Origin: Hyperoplus lanceolatus | Taxonomy: Eukaryota > Chordata > Actinopteri > Uranoscopiformes > Ammodytidae | DNA: 64,000 nucleotides | Reading direction: 5' to 3' | Assembly (NCBI GenBank): GCA_026929865.2 | Contig: CM049409.1 | Location: 16,133,952 to 16,197,951, forward strand | Shown here: in pieces, positions 1 through 9,632 of the stretch | Position numbering within the stretch: position 1 is the first letter of the stretch | How the letters are laid out: every line of letters starts with the position of its first letter | Made by a program: the position numbers and the translations under genes | Notes under the pieces: generated by a model | What the model saw: the letters and a program-made list of their open reading frames with translations, nothing else | Database searches by the model: none | What the model was told of the DNA's origin: nothing

Positions 1-17
1 CTAATACACTCAGATGA

Positions 18-18
<1 letters not shown>

Positions 19-58
<40 letters not shown>
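19..58. repeat. (TG)n microsatellite
   Basis: Uninterrupted TG dinucleotide run followed by a short GA-rich tract (about 72-87). Seen directly. Confidence 0.95.
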
Positions 59-62
<4 letters not shown>

Positions 63-87
63 AGCTGAGAACGAGAGAGAGAGAGAT

Positions 88-1881
88 AAGGAGATAGCTG
101 AGCTGAAGGAGAGGATTTTTAGACACAGATCATTTCACAGTCCCGACACACCATAAGGAATTAGCAATTAGAACTCAACTCAGACAAGTAATACACACTG
201 ATTTATACAGGCAACCAAATTGAGTAGAAGATTATTAATCCAAGAAATCGATGAAAAACTCTTCAGTGCAAAGTTGTTTCAGTTATTGAATTATAGGGGA
301 TTTAGCATACCCTTAAAAACACAATATACTAGAACTGTGGATTAATTCATATCTGCATTCGTTTACAATGTTAATTGTGTTTTTTTCTACTTTTTCTCTC
401 CATTTGATAAACACTTGGTTGTGGGGATGTTGATAGAAAATGCATATCACAAACTGAGAAGATTTTAAGAAAAAAAAATATATAGCCTATATTTTTTTTT
501 TGATATCTGTGAATCGTGAGAAGTGGGACAAAACAGGGTGCAATGTTTAAAAAATACAAACCCTTTGTTTAGGCAAATTAAATTACATCCAACAGTATCT
601 ATTTATCATATACTGAGCTACGCTTTGATACAACCTCCCAGCTTTTGTTCTTTTTATCAAAATGAGATTTTTCCTTGCCATTCCTTATTTTGTGTCAACA
701 CCGTCAGACACCAAAAACACAATGTATGCTAGACCCATAAGATGTATTGTGATTACAAGTATTCACTAAGACTGACAGAGGCCACAAAAAATATTTTCAA
801 AATGTATATTAATATATTTTTTTTATATAGATTTTCTTCTATGTTCTTTAGTTGAACTGTGTAATATCATGTTTACTTTAAAATGAAGATGTGTTTCAAA
901 TTTCAAAACACATTCTCATGTTAGGTGACTGGTTAGATTTTCACATTTGACCAACCATTCCTCAACAAGTGTCCCACCACTTTGAAACCTTATAAAACAT
1001 GAATGTGTTGAAGAAAAACTGCTTTTATTGATATGAGAGATTATTTAGTGTTGCTTTTAATGAACAAAGCACTTTTTAATCATTAAAGTACATTTTTAAT
1101 AGGTTATATTGCATATGAAAGATTGAAATCTTCTCTGTGGACACACTGTTTTGGACGTTGTGAGGAGATAACAAGTGTCATATATTTGAGATAATAATGA
1201 TACAATTTAATTTAAGGGGATAATTGTGCTTCAGACATTCTATTCTCAATTCCTAACAACATCTACAATTTTAAGTTTTTTTATTTTTAAAGATAACAGC
1301 AGTTACATATACAAGACAGCCTTTTGTCCCGCTTCTCAAGAATCACTGACATACATAAAGCCTACTCTATGAGGGTGCACACATAGCCATTGCATAATCT
1401 TCAATACTCTGCATGCATTGTTCTAGTGCGTCCCTACCTATCAATTTGGTTGTGTTTAAGTTCTATTATAATCCACTTTTTTTTCTTTAACAGATTTAGG
1501 AAGATTAAACCAATATTGAGCTTTTTCCTAAACGCATGGAATTCAACATTTGACTTTTTTTCAATTATGATATCGGTCCATCAATTTATGGATGGATAGA
1601 TGGTATACATGTAGAGTAACTTTTATTTTATGTATTCCCAAAAGTGTAGTACTTCTGACCCATGTTCCATTACATGCAGTTCAACTCTTACACTTTTTAG
1701 CGACTTCTTGCCAGCTCAAGACACTTTTTTCCAAGAATGATAATAGCTATGCTGCACACAGTGCCAGGGGTGCCACTGCAGCACAAAGACTTACTGACGG
1801 AGCAGAAAGGGGAATCGGCCCCTGAAATGAAAAACTTAATGTGAAAGGATTACCTTCTAATATTATTAATGGAGAAAGGAG
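88..1881. other. AT-rich sequence, no gene seen
   Basis: Both strands carry only short open frames without splice or codon-usage support. There are several homopolymer T and A runs. No repeat family was recognised. Confidence 0.6.
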
Positions 1882-1883
1882 TA

Positions 1884-2803
1884 GGGGAGAACGGGGTAAG
1901 TAGGCACACTTTTTACTCTAGTGAGAATTGCATATCACCTAAACATCTTTCAATAGTCATTCCTATATTACATTGAAGCTTAAGGTGTTGGCTTGAAATG
2001 TGTACCCCTCACTTTTTCTATCTTATTGTAATAAAGAAGAAATTAATCATCAAAGACACCCTTACACATTGTGACAACCAACCCCATCAAGGGGTCGGTT
2101 GTCAAACACTATGGGGTTGTTTGTCACAATGTAATCTTAATGGGAATAATCTTAAAAGAAGGCAAGAAAGTAGAACTAAATTTGAAAGTTTAATTGCATT
2201 GTCAAGTTGACAAATAGGCCTACAGAACTTACTGTAGCCTTGGCAGCTGGTCTAGTTTGGGATGCACTGGGTTGTTTTGATTTTGTTGCCCTTTTTTCTT
2301 TTGCTTGCTAGCTGCCTTTTCCTGCTCTATTCTTTCCTTCTCTGGGGTGTCAGTAAGGATACAACTTGACAATTTCTTTCGTTATTGGGTTCCTTTTCTG
2401 GCTGCAGCCTTGAGATAACATGTGACAACCAACCCCCCAAAAAATTTGACGACCAACCCCAACTTGAATTTCTTGCTAACATCAAGGCCAACAACCATCT
2501 GACAACTAATTAGCTTGCTAACCACAATCTAAACTATAGTTTACCCTTCACACTTTGTATGGGTAACAAGTGTTAAAAAATATAAAAATACTGAGGAGCT
2601 AAATATTTTCAATTTGACATGAAAAACACAAACAGTCGTCTCACCTCAAATGCAGCAGTCTAACTCCAAGGAAGACTATGTAGGTGACCTCTGACCCCAA
2701 TTCTGGATATTTACATATCAAAATTTCACAGACAGCGCCTTCTGGTTCCAAGATATAACGATTGTGACAACCAACCCGTGTGACAAATTACCCCGTTCTC
2801 CCC
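1884..2803. mobile_element. Non-autonomous DNA transposon, TA-flanked
   Basis: The ends are inverted repeats of at least 16 bp, starting GGGGAGAACGGGGTAA at the left and its reverse complement at the right. A TA dinucleotide sits directly outside each end (1882-1883 and 2804-2805), as expected for a TA target duplication. Inside is a hairpin (arms 2068-2087 and 2112-2131). A recurring word, GACAACCAACCCC or a close variant, appears near 2072, 2424, 2449 and 2765. No transposase frame is present. The superfamily is not assigned: a TA target fits Tc1/mariner-type elements but does not prove it. Confidence 0.75.
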
Positions 2804-2805
2804 TA

Positions 2806-4110
2806 TGCATCAATGAGAGGGCTTTCCCATAAAAAACTGGGTGTGTTTGACCTGAGGTGTAGTACTGGGAATATGTCTCTGCTTCAAGCCCTCATAAGCT
2901 CAGTGTCCAGCTCAATGGCACTTTGTAAAGATGCATGACTATTGGTGGAAAGCCTGACAGTTCTGAGAAACAAACTAGGCCTTACAGCAACAATCATTAC
3001 CTTCCCACAGCCTATTCAATTCCCAGGGGGGGTTGTATTCTGCACACACACTCAAACATATTGGAGTCATTTTCAGAGAAATCTTTGTGCACCCATGAGC
3101 TCTCTTCCACCTGTCACATTGCTCTGCGTGGGTTAAAGGTCTCTTTGCACCCCAGTGTTGGGTCCACCTTAAATGTCCAAGCTTTCTCACCTAGCGCTAT
3201 GTCCTCTGACTTCCTCTATACAGATGGTGGTTATTGAATTAAATAATTGATCAGCCTGGGTCAATACAGTGGTCTCTCTTTCTCTTGAAGAAACCACATA
3301 GACATTCACACACAGAAGTACCAAGGACAACCATGCACACAAACAGACACAAGAGAACAAACAGGAAATGTAAGAGAAAAGGGGAAAAATCAGACAGAAC
3401 AAACAATGACTTTAAAAAGGAGAGGATAAAGAAAGTGTTTTAACCTTCAAATAATAGGAACAAATTAAGCAACTAAAAGCTACCATGAGTTGTTTATGCG
3501 TCACTTTATATAGTGAGGTTTATTAAAAATCAAACAAAGAACATGTTTAAAGTGAGGTTTTACAGTAAGGCCTTTCATGTTGCTTTCAATATAGAGCACA
3601 TGTCCATGGTATACTGTATATTCAGACAAGAAAAAACAAAAAAGTAAACTTGAATTCAAATCGTAAAAGTCATAAACATGGTATCTTTAATGAGTAAAAT
3701 AAGAACAAATGTATGAAGTGTATGAAATAATACAGTTGTCACAATGCAGTCAAGTGAAGTCGTAATGCACACCAAATTACAATGAAAGGCAACACATATG
3801 CAGTTTTGTTAGTCTTTTGTTTTGTTTTGAAACTATAGTAACATTTCATATAAATATGTCTATATAATATAATCTTTCGAATAATCTAGCTTCATTTGGA
3901 GTGTGTGCATGTAATTCATATGGATAAAAAATGACAGATTAAAGGGGATATGAACTCAAAACCGCTTTCACTGTGTTTGTACTTCACAACCAGCTCTCAC
4001 TAGAATAATGCATACTACTTATCACTCACTGCATCCCACTAATTCCTCTGTTCTTAAGGATTTTAACAATGTAAATGTGTCTTGTTCATTTTATTATTGT
4101 TGTTGTGTGG
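2806..4110. other. AT-rich sequence, no gene seen
   Basis: No supportable coding or RNA gene. The frame at 2935-3237 is proline- and serine-rich without recognisable domains and lacks splice context, so it is not called. Confidence 0.55.
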
Positions 4111-4111
4111 T

Positions 4112-4191
4112 TCTGTTTTAACTATGCCCTGTAAGGTGACCTTGGATGCTTTGAAAGCCACCTATAAATACAATTAATTAGTATTACTTTA
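4112..4191 (+). repeat. LINE 3'-end remnant (L2-like)
   Basis: The segment reads CTGTAAGGTGACCTTGGATG and then a CCTATAAATACAAT tail. This is the usual layout of fish L2-type LINE 3' ends, where a conserved terminal box is followed by an AT-rich tail. Only the terminal piece remains. The family call comes from recall of the consensus, not from a search. Confidence 0.5.
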
Positions 4192-4543
4192 TAATTAACT
4201 GGGGAGTCGCCAACTCCCAACCCTAACCTTTAAATGACTAACGAGTTGATGGAAAAGTTCTCCTTGCATAGGTAAAATACCTGAATGTCTGGTCAGACTA
4301 AAAGGGTTAAGAGAAGAAGCCACACCCATTGGACAGTGAGTCATTCGGACAATGACTTATTTTGGAATAAGCCCTTCCTATCTAGAGAATGTATTATTGT
4401 TATACAGTTGATGATTCATTATTGTTAACATGCACTGATGGTCTTTTCAGTGCAAGGCTCAGAGAGATTGACACTTTGCATGGGAAATTATTGGCATGGG
4501 ACTGTGCAGATAATTACTGTATGATTCTCTACTTTGTGTTTTT

Positions 4544-5149
4544 AGGAAAATCCTACCAATTATTAGCCTGTCCAGTGCAAGAATGTTCTGGGGGTTTCCG
4601 AATGGTATGGGAGCTTCAGATGGCTTCCTCCTGCCTCTCCTCTACGATGAAGGAGCAGGTGGAGGCAGCAGGTTTCTTCTGGTTGGTTAACTGCCACAGG
4701 GGGCTGTCTCAATACCTACTCCTGCAGGGAGATAGGGACTGCCTGCTCAAAGTGCTGGTGGAACCGTCTGCCATGTTCAGGCCACATGTCACCAAATGTT
4801 TGCAGCAGGCACAGGAAAGTCACCGAAGGCCTCGGCGGAGATAGACATGTTCGATTCCAGAGAGTGGCCGCTCTTCTCTCCCTGAGGAACAGCAATCCCC
4901 CTCTGGGGTGGGATGCTCTGGTGCAACAGTGTCTCCAGGTCCTGCTCTACCTCTTTCCTCCCTTCACTCTTACCCGTGGAATTCAGGTTGAAGGGTTGAG
5001 GCTGATATTGGGGCCTCCTCTATTGACCCCACATCCCATGATTTTCAGCAACCTTGCTGCTGTTAGACAGGTTGCCATGGGAGCTTCTGCAGTTACATGA
5101 GAGGGGTACCTTCTTCCATCTCTTTCCACTGGAGCCCAGATTTGCAAAA
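4544..5149 (+). pseudogene. Decayed coding exon of unidentified helical protein
   Basis: An acceptor-like TTTTTAG precedes the segment and a consensus donor (GTGAGC) follows it, so it has the outline of one large exon of about 606 bp. Local codon use is clearly protein-like, with leucine-rich amphipathic stretches such as GFFWLVNCHRGLSQYLLLQG and WELLQLHERGTFFHLFPLEP. The coherent reading moves through three frames: the first to about 4844, the second from about 4815 to 5060, the third from about 5058 to the donor. Seen together this suggests a frameshifted relic of an armadillo- or HEAT-like helical-repeat protein. That structural guess is inference, and the parent gene was not recognised. 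The alternative is a functional exon with assembly errors. A SINE-like sequence begins exactly at the donor. Confidence 0.4.
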
Positions 5150-5226
5150 GTGAGCAGCTCATCGGGTAGAGTGCGTATCATGAAGGCCTTGTTGTAGCAG
5201 TGCGAGTTCAACTCAGCCCGGACCCT
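5150..5226 (+). mobile_element. tRNA-derived SINE head (partial)
   Basis: It contains a degenerate A box (CAGCTCATCGGGTAGAG) and, 30-odd bases on, a degenerate B box (GCGAGTTCAACTC). This is the RNA polymerase III internal promoter layout of tRNA-derived fish SINEs. No SINE body or tail was recognised, since another retroelement piece abuts it. Confidence 0.5.
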
Positions 5227-5535
5227 CAGAATCAAATCAAATCAAATCAAATCAGTTTTATTTGTATAGCCCAAAATCACAAATAGCATTCGTCTCAATG
5301 GGCTTTACAGTCCATACAATATGATACAGTATGGTACAATATGACACAACATGATACAATAAGAAACAATATGACACCCTGCCCTTACACCCTTAGCTCG
5401 GCTGAGAAAAAACTCCCAGTAAAAAACCCTTTACCGGGATTAAAAAAAAATAGAAGAAATCTCAGGGAGAGTTGACAGAGTAAGGGATCCCTCTCCCAGG
5501 ACGGACATGCTGTAATAGATGTCATAAGTAGAGAA
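5227..5535 (-). mobile_element. LINE 3'-end fragment with (ATCAA)n tail
   Basis: Read on the minus strand it ends in GGGCTATACAAATAAAACTG followed by TTTGA-type tandem repeats (the ATCAA run at 5232-5253 on the plus strand). This matches a very common teleost LINE 3' terminus. The upstream part holds the characteristic CTCAGCCGAGC and TCCGTCCTGGGAGAGGGATC words. It is 5'-truncated, with no reverse-transcriptase frame left. The clade (L2- or Rex-like) is from recall. Confidence 0.6.
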
Positions 5536-5589
5536 AAATCACGAAGGATTTTGATCATTTAATCAGTCTGGCCCCTGAGAGGCACAGGC

Positions 5590-5765
5590 CACTGGCCTTA
5601 TTATGCCAGAGCCTGTGGAACGTTTGTTGTCAAAATTCACTTTTTTTTTAAAATCAGTGAATATTTCCTCATGATTCTCTACAGTCTGTACTGAAAACAA
5701 GTATGGTGTCAATACACAGTCCAGGCTCTGTAAACTGGTCTGGTATGTGAAGAGGGCCAAGGCTA
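5590..5765. repeat. Solo arm of a local MITE family
   Basis: Shares the ordered words TTGTTGTCAAAATTCACTTT, CAGTGAATATTTCCTC and CAGGCTCTGTAAACTGG with the foldback element at 11120-11475 and with the arm at 12228-12415. Only one arm is present here. Confidence 0.55.
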
Positions 5766-6101
5766 ATGTTTAACACTGGACTTTACAGACAGGTAACGAC
5801 CATGAGGAGATAGTTACTGATTTTGTGATTTTGTCAAGTGTTCCCCAGAAATGCTGACTTCACCTTCGACATAACTGCTCAGTTGTACACTGACTGACAG
5901 AAACACAGACACACCTGTATCTGATGCTGTTCCTGCAATGTTCAAACTGTTTGTTTGAACATTGTGTTTTCTTCTCTCCATTTCCGTGACATGCAGGAAT
6001 GTTTTAATCATCTTCCTCATAGAAATTGTAATTCAAAAGAATGACCTGAGAAGAACAGGTTGGCCATGCTGCGTCATGCATTCCAGGTCAAAACAATAAA
6101 G

Positions 6102-6109
6102 TATATAAA
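6102..6109 (+). promoter_or_regulatory. TATA box of the lectin gene
   Basis: TATATAAA lies about 25-30 bp upstream of the probable transcription start (about 6132) of the noncoding first exon. A GCGTCATGCA word (CRE/AP-1-like) lies about 30 bp further upstream. The position relative to the exon supports it; the start site itself is inferred. Confidence 0.65.
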
Positions 6110-6131
6110 GAATCACTTTACTTTCCCAACA

Positions 6132-6162
6132 CATACAACTGTCGGACATCACAACAGCAAAG
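6132..6162 (+). other. Noncoding first exon (5' UTR) of the lectin
   Basis: A short exon inferred between the TATA box and a donor (CAAAG|GTAACA, GT at 6163). It contains no ATG. The next exon opens exactly at the start codon at 6666. The left boundary is approximate. Confidence 0.5.
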
Positions 6163-6231
6163 GTAACATTGAATAGCTTAACTGTTTTTACATTTCCATA
6201 ATTCAATTAAGGCAAGATTCTGCAAGTGAAT

Positions 6232-6263
6232 AAGGGTAAACTTATAGACATAAGTTTACCCTT
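6232..6263. repeat. Perfect short hairpin in lectin intron 1
   Basis: Two perfect 14-bp inverted arms (AAGGGTAAACTTAT and its complement) surround the 4-base loop AGAC. Confidence 0.85.
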
Positions 6264-6665
6264 AAGTTTGTTACTTATAGACATCATCATTACACTTTGC
6301 CAGTTAAATACTGACATTAAAGCTGTTATTTTTTTGTTAGATTTCTTTTTCAATGTTTGAATAAAACATATCTCAATATATTTAATTTTTCCAACATGTG
6401 TCCAAAGTTTTTACAGAAAAGATTTTGGATACAGTCTTTTTTTTATTTTATAAATCGAAAAATATTCTAGAAAAAGCAACTGAAAAAGCATTTCCAGCAT
6501 GTTTTTATGACTAAAATGTATCAAACAATTAACAACATCGAAACCAATCTTTACTTAATCGAGGACACACACCATCTAGTAAATACAGCTTTCATTAATG
6601 CCTTTTGTAAAAGTTTGACCTTACAGTATATCACTTTTCTTCTGTAATGTTTTTTTTTTCTAAAG

Positions 6666-9590
6666 ATGGCACCAGGTTTCCACTTGGCTTTCTTCCTCTG
6701 TTTGACCAACGGACTGTTGATTTCAGGAATTGTAAGTGCAATTTATTTCCTTTTAAGTAATAAACAGAAACTAAACACTACCTGAAGACCTGTGCACCTA
6801 CTGTGTCTGGTCTTTGCATATGAATATAAGAAATGTATGAATGGTTGTTACCATTGCATATATGTTTGCTACTTTTTCAACATAGCTAACTTCCAATAAA
6901 TTGACAGTGGAATAATTTGAACTAGAGCAATGCTTCCCTAGGGAGGAATCTAGTTTGGTTAACTAAAGCTATTAAAACTACCATGTACATGTACATTTAC
7001 ATATTTTAATCAAATTCACAATGTACATTTGATATACAACTATGACTAAATATAATACAAAAAAGTCCCATGCAGCAAAAAAAATGTTGGACCTTGTATT
7101 TATGAAAGAAGACATGTTGCAAAAAAGGCAAAAATGTACCAGTGTAGTCTTTAAAATACAGGTCGGACACCATGTTTTCCGCTTAGGTTGGTGGCTTTTG
7201 ACATAACAGATTTAAGCTGAGTGCTTACTTTTAATCATTATTTTTTGGCACCAAAGACAATTATTTCAGTTGTCTCTTTGTTAAAAGGTGGAGTCAGTGA
7301 TTCTGAAGAACGCTTGTGATCAAAATCACTTTTTCTTTTTTTTTAAGATATCTTTTTGGCATTTTTGCTTCACCAGACAGACTTGTAGAGAGAGAGTTGA
7401 AATGGGGCAAAAACGGGAAGACATGAAGAAAACTGACCTGGGTGGGATCAACATCCCTTCATATTCTAATTGCAGTTTGAGTTTAACTTACTTTTGTTAC
7501 GTTTGTAGGCTACATTCTGTCCTAGTGGCCTTACTCAGCATGAATCTCGCTGTTTCCTCGTCAGTGTCACTCACATGAACTTCGCCGATGCAGAGGTACA
7601 TAGTTTATCACTCTTTTTAGATTAGCCTTCAGGTTCGTCATGATGGTGAAGTTTTTAACCTTTCAGAGAATATTTGCATAACTTGCATATTGATTTTGTT
7701 CTCTGTCTCCCAGTTGTGGTGCAGACGGTTTGGTTCTGGTAGTCTACTGGCCTCAATCCACAATCAAGACGAGCACTATTTCATTGCCAATCTGATTTAC
7801 CAAAAGTTTGGCTCGTATCCAAAGACCTGGATTGGGTTTACGGATGCAAAAGATGTGAGACTTGTTATTAAACTTGTGCTAGTTCAACCTAGTATGTGTA
7901 ACATGATGCTACGTAAGAAACAAATGTGTACTCTCAAAATGATACCTCCTCAGAAATGTTTTCAAGAATATAAATTCGAAAATGTCAGAGTGTAGAGATG
8001 ACATAAATGAAAACCAAGATAGCTAAACTACTATGTATGGCTTTTTTTTTCTAAATGTGCCGCACTAATTTGCATTTCCAATACAACTTTTTTAGCACCA
8101 AGCTGCATCTGAGACCTTCTCTCACCTGAAAGATGACATATGTTCACTATATTGAATTTCTGCCTACTGTTTAAAGCCAATAATGTTTTTTTTAAATAAA
8201 AACCTGAAAGTGCATTTCGACTGGCAAATCACTGGGCTTTGATTGGGGCAGTAATTCCGTAATTTCTTCCAGGAGGGATGGTGGAAGTGGACTGATGGTT
8301 CGAAGACTGACTTCATGCCCTGGGCTCCTGCTCACCCCGACGATTTGACAGGAGATCAAAACTGTGCAGTCATGAACTTTGGGGGTAAATATTATTTCTT
8401 GACATCCTGAGGGTATTTCCAATTGAGACAAAACATAGATACCTGAACAATTGTGTGGTATAATGTGTTTTATTTTTACTAATGGTATACACTTGTCCTG
8501 AATCTTAAGGTTACATTTTAAATCCTGGGATCCAAGTTGAATCCTGAAGGAACTAATGTATGCGCTAGAACTAATGGCATAAAAGAAAAGCCATCTTATG
8601 GAGGGAGTACAGTGTTTCCCCTAGAATTTCTTTTAGGCCCGGTGGTAAGAGCTGATAAAGAGTATGCGCGCCGTGTGCGTACCAAATTTCTAGAAGAAAT
8701 TGACCAAAACTAACCCCATTTGGGATGAGCCTCTTTTGACAGCCCGTTAAAAATTAGGGCATAGGGTTATGCTTTCACATTCAGTACATTTGTACATGTG
8801 GTGTTTCTCACAGGATTTTAAGATCCTGCTGGGTGAGAATGGACCTTCTGGGGTCTGGGGGCATGCCCCTGCAGAAGAAAACCTTATCATTCTTAAGGCC
8901 TTTGCACACCGGGCGCGACGCAAATAAACGCAACGTAAAAGCGAATGTTTTGAAATGTGAATTTTGTCGCGTCTCACTTTAAGAAGCGACGTCCCAGAAA
9001 AAATCGAACTCAGTTCGAAAAAATAAAAAACGCAAATTCGCGGTGCGAAATGACGGCGCTGGTGTGGAAGCTTGTATTGACTCTGTATACATTCGTTAAT
9101 TAACGGATAAATCGCACGAATAAAACCGCCCGGTGTGCAAAGGCCTTTAAAGTTAAATGCATCAATCTGGTGCACTTTGAGAGGTGAAATCTGATTAATT
9201 CTGTGCTCTGTAAACAGCTGTCATATGTCCTGCCTATAACTATTTTCTGTAATAATTTGGAGACACAAGCCATGTCAACTATTGAAGAAAAACACGTGGA
9301 TTTCAATAAAAAACAATAAACACTAAGATCTAATATAGACAGCTCCTGTCTAGTACTCATTTCTGGAATAATCTGAATCACCTCACCTTGAAGCTAGCCT
9401 ATTGAATTTTTTTTTTTTTATGCAAATAGCCTTGTTGAAAATAAATGAACAAACATAGGCTACACATCATGATTAGCCTATCAACATGTGTGCTACATAA
9501 GGCAAATTCCCCATTCCGACCATTATATTTCATCAAGCCTATTTCTCAATTTAAAACATAAAAATAAAGTAGCATTGAAAATACAAAGAA

Positions 9591-9632
<42 letters not shown>

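Noticed and set aside
8747..9381. Minus-strand frames inside lectin intron 5
   Set aside because: They run across the nested Harbinger-like MITE and its borders, so they cannot be one ancestral protein. No transposase motif.
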